8,458 nt of DNA from an uncultured Eubacteriales bacterium (GTDB lineage: Bacteria; Bacillota; Clostridia; Peptostreptococcales; Anaerovoracaceae): NCBI GenBank assembly GCA_910585135.1, contig CAJUEB010000100.1:1-8458 (forward strand), written 5' to 3'. The notes under the pieces are model-generated. The model made no database searches. It was given only the letters and a program-made list of their open reading frames with translations, and was not told the DNA's origin. Below, one piece after another: positions 1-5,439 of the stretch; within the stretch, counting starts at the first letter, position 1, and each line of letters opens with the position of its first letter. Position numbers and translations under genes: made by a program.

Positions 1-10
1 AAACCTTTAA

Positions 11-72
11 ATTTCAACGTTTTTATCATGGCACGGTAATTGCATTTACTTATTGCCGATAAATGTTGAAAT
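11..72 (+). promoter_or_regulatory. Nested inverted repeat in the leader of the transporter operon
   Basis: Two 8-base arms, ATTTCAAC (11-18) and GTTGAAAT (65-72), are perfect inverted repeats. Between them, CGGTAAT (34-40) pairs with ATTGCCG (52-58) through six Watson-Crick pairs and one G-U. As RNA this gives an outer stem, an asymmetric internal loop (15 and 6 bases) and an inner stem with an 11-base loop, ending seven bases before the Shine-Dalgarno of the transporter gene. It could be a translation-controlling leader or a DNA operator with spaced half-sites. It matches no riboswitch class that I recognise, and the upstream context is cut off by the window edge. Confidence 0.35.
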
Positions 73-93
73 CAGTAGAAAGGTGGTTTAATC

Positions 94-1602
94 ATGACAG
101 AAAAGTTAAAAAATTATTTTGGTGATGAAAAAGAAAAGCGTAAGCTCATCATCACTTACTGCGTCACGCTGATCGTATTCTTGCTGGTATTTTTTTTCGC
201 ACCTGAGGATATTCAAGAAAGCGGAGCACTGACTACTTTACCCGCAGTATTTCTGCTAATATTTATTTTTTACACGAAAAGAATATTGGAAGGATTGATA
301 CTGGGAACCGTGCTCTCCTACTTTATGATCCACAAGGGCGATTCCGTTTATCCCGTGCTGGAATCGATCCAGATTACCCTGCAAAGCGAAACCTTCTCAT
401 GGTTTCTCATGGTATGCGGCACGCTTGGCGGAATCATCGCCCTGCTTCAGCACGTCGGAGCCTCCGAGGCCTTTTCCAATTTTGTAACCAAGCGCGTAAA
501 GAGCAGGCGCGGGGTGCTGCTATGGACGATGGTGTTAGGCTTTGTAATCTTTATCGACGATTATATCAACGTCCTGATCAGGGGAACGGCAATATCCAAG
601 GTAACAGATAAATACAGGGTATCCAGGGAATTTCTTGCCTACGTTATAGATTCCTCTGCCGCCGCCGCATGCATCCTAGTGCCTTTTTCCACTTGGGCTA
701 TCTTTATAAGCGGCCTTCTCGAAGAAAATGGAATTGCAGAATCGGGAGAAGGACTGGCAGTTTTCATAAAAACCATGCCGTATAATTTTTATGCCATTTG
801 CGCATTGTTGGTGCTGATATTAGCCATAGTCGGCGTAATCAAGCCTTTTGGCCCTATGAAAAAGGCAGAATTGGAAGCGCAGGCGCGATGGGAGCAAGCG
901 ATTGATGAGCAAGTGAACATAATAGAAGAACGACAAGCCAAGGAAGGCGAAACGGACGAAGCAGAGCAGACGCCGTTAAACAAAAAACCTAAGCTCATAA
1001 ACTTCCTGCTTCCGATTGCAGTCCTCATAGGCATAACCATATATTTCGATATTGACGCAGTGGCAGGCATTATGCTCACAGTCATATTCATGTTTATTTT
1101 CTATGTGATACAGAGAATCATTACGCCGGAAGAATTTGCCGATGTGTTCGTTGAAGGCGTCATGGATATGGTGCTGGTTCTGCTGTTGATGCTGTTTTCC
1201 CTTACCTTTGCAGATGGGATCGAAGAAGTGGGCTGTATGCAGTTCCTCATAGATATCGGCGTAAAGTATGCGAATCCGGCAACCTTCCCGGTAATTGTTT
1301 TCCTCATATTCGCACTGACGGAATTCGTAATGGGCCTTGTCTGGTCATTGTACATTGTAGCGTTCCCTATCGTGATCCCGATTGCGATAAGCATAGGAGC
1401 CGATCCCCTGCTTACTGTTGCAGCAGTATGTTCGGCAGGCGTATGGGGAAGCAATGCATGCTTCTACGTTGACTGCACGATTTTAAGCGCAAAAGCTACC
1501 GGAATCACGCCTTTCCGCCATGGCATAACGCAAATGCCTTACGCTATCCTGGCCGGAGCACTGGCGGCAGTATGCTTTTTAATCGTCGGAATCATCGGAT
1601 AA
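94..1602 (+). CDS. NhaC-family Na+/H+ antiporter-like membrane transporter
   Basis: This 502-residue polytopic membrane protein is about the usual NhaC-family length. The family exchanges Na+ or H+ and includes members that carry organic solutes, such as malate/lactate exchangers. A charged N-terminus (1-19) precedes hydrophobic segments near 20-36, 48-80, 102-118, 141-158, 183-208 and 228-250. A hydrophilic, Glu/Lys-rich cytosolic loop (about 252-300) follows, then a second set near 302-340, 355-374, 397-432, 440-465 and 480-502. The core signature FIDDYIN (153-159) and the DSSAAAACILVPFSTWAIF stretch (186-204) are typical. The second half reads WGSNACFYVDCT where many members have a GDHCSPISDT-like motif, so the substrate may be unusual. 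The start is supported by AAAGGTGG (79-86), seven bases upstream. The amidohydrolase gene 22 bases downstream implies co-transcription. Inference: it imports the substrate, or exchanges the product, of that enzyme. The family is clear; the substrate is unknown. Confidence 0.9.
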   Translation: MTEKLKNYFGDEKEKRKLIITYCVTLIVFLLVFFFAPEDIQESGALTTLPAVFLLIFIFYTKRILEGLILGTVLSYFMIHKGDSVYPVLESIQITLQSETFSWFLMVCGTLGGIIALLQHVGASEAFSNFVTKRVKSRRGVLLWTMVLGFVIFIDDYINVLIRGTAISKVTDKYRVSREFLAYVIDSSAAAACILVPFSTWAIFISGLLEENGIAESGEGLAVFIKTMPYNFYAICALLVLILAIVGVIKPFGPMKKAELEAQARWEQAIDEQVNIIEERQAKEGETDEAEQTPLNKKPKLINFLLPIAVLIGITIYFDIDAVAGIMLTVIFMFIFYVIQRIITPEEFADVFVEGVMDMVLVLLLMLFSLTFADGIEEVGCMQFLIDIGVKYANPATFPVIVFLIFALTEFVMGLVWSLYIVAFPIVIPIAISIGADPLLTVAAVCSAGVWGSNACFYVDCTILSAKATGITPFRHGITQMPYAILAGALAAVCFLIVGIIG

Positions 1603-1608
1603 AATCGG

Positions 1609-1615
1609 AAAGGAG
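1609..1615 (+). promoter_or_regulatory. Shine-Dalgarno of the amidohydrolase gene
   Basis: AAAGGAG lies nine bases before the ATG at 1625, inside the 22-base gap between the transporter stop and the amidohydrolase start. The gap has no room for a separate promoter, which supports one operon. Confidence 0.75.
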
Positions 1616-1624
1616 AGAACACAA

Positions 1625-3262
1625 ATGAGACATGCTGATATTATCATAAAAGGCGGCGCTTTTTTTCCCGGCAAAGGGCTTCATAGCGACTATGAATACA
1701 TGGCAATTACAGACGACAGAATATATGCCATGGGCAAAGGCGATGGCTGGAAAAATTACCTGGGACCGGAAACAAAAAAAATCGAGCTTCCGGACAATGC
1801 GCTGGTAGCACCTGGATTTCACGACAGCCATCTGCATCTGGTAATGTCATCGCTCAATTATAATTTTGTCGATTTGATCGATGCGGTTTCGGAAGAGGAT
1901 GCGGCGAAAAAGGTCTATGAATTTTCAAAAACCATCCCGGAAGATGAATGGGTAATCGGAATGAACTGGTATCATATGGGATGGGAAGAAAAACGGCTGC
2001 CTACAAAAGAAAGTCTCGATCAGTATTTGCCTGACCGTCCCGTATTTCTTGCAAATACAGAGGTTCACGGCGCATGGGTCAATTCCTGCGGCCTTAGCCG
2101 GATCGGGATCACAAAAGACACGCCAGATCCGCCTAATGGTGAAATCGTCCGTGACGATAGCGGAGAGGCTACGGGCTTCCTAAATGAAAAAGCGATGGGA
2201 CTGGCAGCAGTTCATGCCTTGAAATTCAATATTAACAAGGAAAAGGATTTAATTCGCAAAGTCGTAAAATTATATTCGGAAAACGGAGTAACTGCCGTGC
2301 AGGATATGCGGCCGGAGCTTGGATATGATCTGGGACAATATGAGGCCTTTCACCAGCTCTCAGCAGACGGAGGCTTGGACGTCCGCGTCCACAGCGCAGC
2401 GAATCTGTTCGACTCTATCGAAGATACCAAGGAGGCCCAGAAAAAATACAATAACGACATATTCAGAATCTGCCTGATGAAAATGTATATGGATGGAGTT
2501 CCTACCACGCATACGGCAATGCTGATAGAGCCTTACAAAAATAAACCTGGATATACAGGAGAGCCTATCAACGATATCGCTAAAATGCGGGAACATATAG
2601 AGGCGGCTCACAGCAACGGCATATCGGTAAGAATACATTGCTGCGGCGATGGAGCGGTAAGGCAGACGCTGGATTTATATGAAGGAGCTGTGAATAAATT
2701 TGGCAAAACCGCCGCCAGACATGGGATTGAGCATGTGGAAATCATTGACGAAAGCGATATGCTCCGCCTTAAAAGGCTTGGCATCATCGCCTCCATGCAG
2801 CCGGAACACATGGTAAGCATGGTGGAAAAATACGAAGACAACCCGTATTTTGATTACTATACCGAAGAGCAGATGAAAACATGCTGGAATTTCCGCACCT
2901 TCCTTGATAATGGAATCATCGTGGCCTTTGGAACAGACTGTCCCGTAGTGGATGTAAATCCAATGATAACCATTTACAGGGCAGTAACCAGACGGTTTGA
3001 CGATGGCGAGCCTCGCGAAGGAATGTATCCTGAGCAGAAGATATCTGTAGAGGAGGCGCTTCATTGCTATACATATAACGCAGCATACGCAGTAGGCAGG
3101 GAACATGAGCTGGGAACTCTTGAGCCTGGAAAGTACGCTGATATCGCTGTTCTTGATACGAATATCCTTCAGTGCGATCCTGAATTAATTAAAGGAACAA
3201 AAACGCTTTATACGATCATGAACGGCAAGATTACTTATCGCCGCAAGCAGGCAGGAAAATAA
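1625..3262 (+). CDS. YtcJ-like metal-dependent amidohydrolase (Amidohydrolase 3 family)
   Basis: This 545-residue enzyme is a full-length member of the amidohydrolase superfamily, in the YtcJ/Amidohydro_3 group, which hydrolyses amide, formamide or cyclic amide bonds with bound metal. Motifs appear in family order. PGFHDSHLH gives metal ligands H69 and H71. VHGAWVNS contains H148. KMYMDG (286-291) includes Lys286, the likely carbamylated bridging residue. IHCCGDGA has H338, RHGIEH has H366 and H370, and FGTDCP has the catalytic Asp438. The C-terminal LGTLEPGKYADIAVLD (496-511) is the usual beta-sandwich return of the family. There is no signal peptide, so it should be cytosolic. It is the second gene of an operon with an NhaC-type transporter and is followed by a terminator. 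Members act on very different substrates, and nothing here fixes the substrate. Confidence 0.9.
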   Translation: MRHADIIIKGGAFFPGKGLHSDYEYMAITDDRIYAMGKGDGWKNYLGPETKKIELPDNALVAPGFHDSHLHLVMSSLNYNFVDLIDAVSEEDAAKKVYEFSKTIPEDEWVIGMNWYHMGWEEKRLPTKESLDQYLPDRPVFLANTEVHGAWVNSCGLSRIGITKDTPDPPNGEIVRDDSGEATGFLNEKAMGLAAVHALKFNINKEKDLIRKVVKLYSENGVTAVQDMRPELGYDLGQYEAFHQLSADGGLDVRVHSAANLFDSIEDTKEAQKKYNNDIFRICLMKMYMDGVPTTHTAMLIEPYKNKPGYTGEPINDIAKMREHIEAAHSNGISVRIHCCGDGAVRQTLDLYEGAVNKFGKTAARHGIEHVEIIDESDMLRLKRLGIIASMQPEHMVSMVEKYEDNPYFDYYTEEQMKTCWNFRTFLDNGIIVAFGTDCPVVDVNPMITIYRAVTRRFDDGEPREGMYPEQKISVEEALHCYTYNAAYAVGREHELGTLEPGKYADIAVLDTNILQCDPELIKGTKTLYTIMNGKITYRRKQAGK

Positions 3263-3303
3263 CCTTCTGACAGCAAACACCTATGCCAAACAAATAAATC
3301 AAG

Positions 3304-3341
3304 ACGGCACATCCGCAGAAAAATTTCTTTGGGTGTGCCGT
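3304..3341. terminator. Bidirectional hairpin terminator between convergent genes
   Basis: ACGGCACATCC (3304-3314) pairs with GGGTGTGCCGT (3331-3341) in an 11-base stem with a single G-U and a 16-base loop. TTATTTC follows on the plus strand, and CTTGATTTATTTG follows on the minus strand. It lies 42 bases after the amidohydrolase stop and about 130 bases beyond the stop of the convergent TetR gene, so it can end both transcripts. The stem is strong; the T-tracts are moderate. Confidence 0.8.
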
Positions 3342-3469
3342 TATTTCATGGTTGCCCGCATCAACGCTGATTGACCGGAAAGATTCCTGCCGCACTCCAG
3401 GCGGTTTCATACGGTTAGACGTGCATCTGTGCATCCATGCTGCTATGTTGCCCGCGCACGCCAAATCGC

Positions 3470-4135
3470 TCAATGCGCATTCATCGCACTAAATTGCAAA
3501 ATCGCATCGCTGACCTTTTGCGCATATTCACCGGGCGTCTCCTGCATTCCGCTTTGCACCCAGCGGTGAAGCAGGTTGACAAACCCGCCCACGGAATAAT
3601 CGGCAAAGTATGCCAAACCCGGCAGCTCTTTACAATCCATCTGTTTTTCCAAGTCCGGCGACCCCGCCAAGTCTGAACGCTCTGCCAAGTTCGACGACCT
3701 CGCCAAATCTGAATGCTCTGCCAAGTTCAGCCGCCCCTTCAAGGCCTTATCTCCCATCCGCATCCTGACAATTTGCATGGAAACACGGCTCATCTCATAA
3801 TAAAGCATCCTGTCCATCCCACATCGATGCAGCAGCAAAAGCTGCTCTTTATGCTGGTGCCAAAACCCGAAATAATCCTCTGCGATCCGCCGCAAATCAT
3901 AAAACGCCAGCTCCTGGCAGCTGTCCTGATACGCATCGCACAACCCCGCAAAATATTGGTGCATCACATCTTCCTTGCTGCGGTACAATCTGTAGAATGT
4001 CCGCCTTGCCACATCAGCGCGCTCCGCGATTTGGCAGACGGTTATCTGCGAAAAGTCCATTTCCTCCATCAATGCAAATAAGGCCGTTTCGATCATCTGC
4101 TTCGATGCTTGTCTTTGTTTCTGATGTCCGTTCAT
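3470..4135 (-). CDS. TetR/AcrR-family transcriptional regulator with DhaS-like C-terminal half and hexapeptide insert
   Basis: This 221-residue protein is a one-component DNA-binding regulator that probably acts as a homodimer repressor. The N-terminal helix-turn-helix is clear: ITVCQIAERADVARRTFYRL (31-50) followed by YRSKEDVM. The C-terminal stretch YFADYSVGGFVNLLHRWVQSG (about 177-197) followed by METPGEYA resembles the TetR C-terminal domain of DhaS-like proteins. Between them, residues 138-167 form five Leu-led hexapeptides (LAEHSD, LARSSN, LAERSD, LAGSPD, LEKQMD), an insert I do not know from relatives. I chose the ATG at 4135 because AAGGGG (4142-4147, minus sense) lies six bases upstream; a TTG five codons earlier overlaps that site. 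It is divergent from a flavodoxin gene, with a shared control region containing a palindrome. The target and ligand are not known. Confidence 0.88.
   Translation of the reverse strand: MNGHQKQRQASKQMIETALFALMEEMDFSQITVCQIAERADVARRTFYRLYRSKEDVMHQYFAGLCDAYQDSCQELAFYDLRRIAEDYFGFWHQHKEQLLLLHRCGMDRMLYYEMSRVSMQIVRMRMGDKALKGRLNLAEHSDLARSSNLAERSDLAGSPDLEKQMDCKELPGLAYFADYSVGGFVNLLHRWVQSGMQETPGEYAQKVSDAILQFSAMNAH
3653..3724 (-). repeat. Tandem 18-base repeat inside the TetR gene
   Basis: Four in-frame 18-base units occur here, all with a conserved GCCAA start in plus-strand reading. Alternate units are the most similar, so the array looks like a doubled 36-base unit. A fifth, decayed unit can be read in the protein at 3635-3652. 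The period keeps the frame, so copy number could vary without breaking the gene. Confidence 0.75.
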
Positions 4136-4214
4136 TAAATTCCCCTTCAATTCTTCCTGAATGCACCTGAGCCTGTCTCAAATATCCCGTTTTGTGCCTC
4201 TTTCCGCCAACATC

Positions 4215-4241
4215 TTGCTTTTCTTCCATCAAAAGTATAAT
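4215..4241 (+). promoter_or_regulatory. Candidate promoter toward the flavodoxin gene
   Basis: An exact TATAAT lies at 4236-4241 on the plus strand, with a weak TTGCTT (4215-4220) 15 bases upstream. The predicted start near 4248 puts the palindrome just downstream of it. The leader to the flavodoxin ATG would be long, roughly 230 bases, so a nearer promoter is also possible; I did not find a convincing one. Confidence 0.35.
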
Positions 4242-4262
4242 ATAGAAAAGAAAAAGACACAA
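4234..4262 (-). promoter_or_regulatory. Candidate promoter of the TetR gene
   Basis: In minus-strand reading, TTGTGT (4257-4262) and TATACT (4234-4239) are separated by 17 bases. The -35 match is poor (TTG only) and the -10 is good. Transcription would start near 4227, leaving a leader of about 90 bases. The -35 box lies within the palindrome at 4256-4269, as expected for autorepression. Confidence 0.4.
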
Positions 4263-4269
4263 GTGTGTC
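4256..4269. promoter_or_regulatory. Palindromic operator candidate for the TetR regulator
   Basis: GACACAAGTGTGTC is a perfect inverted repeat: six-base arms GACACA and TGTGTC with a two-base centre. It sits between the divergent TetR and flavodoxin genes, overlapping the candidate -35 of the first and following the predicted start site of the second. TetR-family dimers commonly bind such palindromes next to their own gene. Binding is inferred, not shown. Confidence 0.5.
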
Positions 4270-4481
4270 AGATTTATTTTCACGCATGGATTTAACATTG
4301 AGGAAACTGAGCGAGCTGCCTGACAACCGGCCAGGCTATGGCGCAAAAAACGAAATTTTAATGACTGCTGTTTGAAGCCGCCATTTTAACAATCAGTCAA
4401 AGAATAATGTGGTAAGTGAAATTTTTTATTGCCGGTATTACTATTTATGCCTAATAAAATGAAAAGGAACAGGTGATTTTT

Positions 4482-5030
4482 ATGAATCATACCGTGGTAA
4501 TATTTACATCGAAATACGGCGCTACCAAACGCTACGCCCAATGGATCGCACAAGCGCTTTCCTGCCCGGTTTTAGAAGGGAAAGACTGCTCCAAAGAAAA
4601 TCTTGCAAAATACGATACCATCATCTATGGAGGCGGTCTTTATGCCGGAGGCATAAACGGCATCAAGCTGCTTTCGCAAAACTGGCAGCTTATCTCCGAG
4701 AAGCATGTCATTCTTTTTACCTGCGGCATCGCCGACCCCCAAGATGCAGAAAACGTCTCGCAGATACGCCGCTCCCTTGCGAAAACGCTTCCCGCTGAAA
4801 TGATGGAAAAGCTCCATATCTTCCACTTTCGGGGTGCGCTCGACTACGCCAGGCTGGGACTTGTTCACAGGGCAATGATGGCAATGCTCCGCAAAATGCT
4901 GCTCAAAAAAGATGAAAATGAGCTGCGCGAAGAAGACAAACAGCTATTGCAAAGCTATGGCAAAAAGGTCGATTTCACCGATCCTGACAGCATAAACCCG
5001 CTGGTGGAATTGGTACGGACGCTCGTTTAA
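4482..5030 (+). CDS. Flavodoxin-domain protein (HemG-like flavodoxin family)
   Basis: This 182-residue soluble protein is predicted to bind FMN and carry electrons in the cytosol. The phosphate loop is TSKYGATKRYA (9-19). YGGGLYAGGI (49-58) is the aromatic isoalloxazine-contact loop, and ILFTCGIADP (77-86) is the following beta-strand and loop. The segment HFRGALDYARLGLVHRAMM (115-133) is typical of the Flavodoxin_5 group, which includes HemG protoporphyrinogen oxidase and many clostridial proteins of unknown partner. I chose the ATG at 4482 because AGGAACAGG (4465-4473) is correctly spaced. A GTG at 4473 gives a three-residue extension but overlaps that site. It is divergent from a TetR regulator, which suggests induced expression, perhaps by a redox-active compound. 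A true HemG role is uncertain because no haem genes are near. Confidence 0.85.
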   Translation: MNHTVVIFTSKYGATKRYAQWIAQALSCPVLEGKDCSKENLAKYDTIIYGGGLYAGGINGIKLLSQNWQLISEKHVILFTCGIADPQDAENVSQIRRSLAKTLPAEMMEKLHIFHFRGALDYARLGLVHRAMMAMLRKMLLKKDENELREEDKQLLQSYGKKVDFTDPDSINPLVELVRTLV

Positions 5031-5063
5031 GGAACCCCCTCCACCCTGAATATGTCCTCAACC

Positions 5064-5082
5064 AAAAAAGCGCCAACACGCT
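5064..5082 (-). terminator. Weak terminator-like hairpin, minus strand
   Basis: In minus-strand reading, AGCG, a six-base loop and CGCT (5069-5082) run directly into TTTTT (5064-5068). The stem is short, lengthened only by G-U pairs. No minus-strand protein gene precedes it, so if functional it would serve an unannotated transcript. Confidence 0.3.
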
Positions 5083-5312
5083 CCCTTCATCCATCCGCTC
5101 CAGTGAAAAACACAGCTCGTGCATACGTCCAGTCCCAAAAGCACGCACTGGCCAATCAAATCCCCTCACTGCATATTTGCAAAATATTTCGGCGTTTCGC
5201 CATCTGCCACACATTTGGCGCAACGTCCTGCGCATGTCTGTGAAGCCGCTCCCTTTCCCAGCCACAAAGTGATTCCCGCAGATCAACTCTTCCTATCCCC
5301 AAAGGCTTCCCA
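5064..5312 (-). ncRNA. Possible small RNA on the minus strand
   Basis: A minus-strand promoter candidate, TTGGCT (5342-5347) and TATATT (5320-5325) with 16-base spacing, would start a transcript near 5312. It could end at AGCG-TGTTGG-CGCT followed by TTTTT (5064-5082), giving about 250 bases. Inside is an imperfect hairpin at 5208-5242 with paired arms GCGCA/TGCGC and ACAT/ATGT. No good protein gene lies in it. The promoter is imperfect and the terminator stem has only four Watson-Crick pairs, so this is a hypothesis. Confidence 0.25.
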
Positions 5313-5382
5313 TCAGATAAATATAACTGTGCTTAAAAGAAAGCCAATGGAGTACTGCTCATGTCCAAAGGCTTCCCATCAG
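5299..5382 (+). repeat. 18-base direct repeat, two copies, upstream of the MATE gene
   Basis: CCAAAGGCTTCCCATCAG occurs exactly at 5299-5316 and 5365-5382, a period of 66 bases with a 48-base gap, and neither flank is alike. The second copy contains the likely -35 of the MATE promoter. Regulator binding sites or the duplicated edge of a mobile or intergenic element are both possible. Confidence 0.8.
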
Positions 5383-5401
5383 GGCACGGTTTTGGTATAA
5401 T
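5373..5401 (+). promoter_or_regulatory. Promoter of the MATE gene
   Basis: An exact TATAAT (5396-5401) preceded by TGG forms an extended -10. TTCCCA (5373-5378), 17 bases upstream, is a partial -35 lying in the second 18-base repeat. Transcription would start near 5408, about 30 bases before the ATG. Confidence 0.65.
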
Positions 5402-5439
5402 GTTCCTGCTAGCGTTTCACAACATAGGAGAAAATACGA

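Larger units (their letters stand above)
4136..4481. other. Divergent intergenic region, TetR gene to flavodoxin gene
   Basis: This 346-base stretch has no credible gene. From left to right it holds the TetR Shine-Dalgarno, an AT-rich core with overlapping -10 boxes on both strands (4234-4243), the palindrome at 4256-4269, and a weak hairpin GCCTG/CAGGC (4318-4322 with 4332-4336). An AT-rich run then leads to the AGGAACAGG Shine-Dalgarno of the flavodoxin gene. Confidence 0.6.
5031..5439. other. Intergenic region, flavodoxin gene to MATE gene
   Basis: These 409 bases hold no convincing protein gene. The stretch contains a minus-strand hairpin with a T-tract (5064-5082), an imperfect long hairpin (5208-5242), two copies of an 18-base direct repeat, a candidate minus-strand promoter between the copies, and the MATE promoter. 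No plus-strand terminator for the flavodoxin gene is evident. A minus-strand open frame of 103 codons (4975-5286) runs into the flavodoxin gene and is not believed. Confidence 0.55.

Noticed and set aside
2675..3106. 143-codon minus-strand open frame inside the amidohydrolase gene
   Set aside because: It lies wholly opposite conserved catalytic regions (H338 to D438) of a well-supported enzyme; it is a shadow of that coding sequence.
3713..4081. 122-codon plus-strand open frame opposite the TetR gene
   Set aside because: It mirrors the helix-turn-helix coding region and shows no family features.
4136..4150. TTG start for the TetR gene, five codons upstream
   Set aside because: It overlaps the AAGGGG Shine-Dalgarno that correctly spaces the ATG at 4135.
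4473..4481. GTG start for the flavodoxin gene
   Set aside because: The G of this codon is part of the AGGAACAGG ribosome binding site; the ATG at 4482 has proper spacing and gives the normal flavodoxin N-terminus.
4975..5286. 103-codon minus-strand open frame overlapping the end of the flavodoxin gene
   Set aside because: It is antisense to a solid gene at one end, rich in Trp, Arg and Cys without a domain pattern, and lacks a convincing start. Treated as chance within an intergenic repeat or RNA region.
5299..5382. CRISPR-like repeat-spacer pattern
   Set aside because: Only two 18-base copies with a single 48-base gap, no further units and no cas genes.
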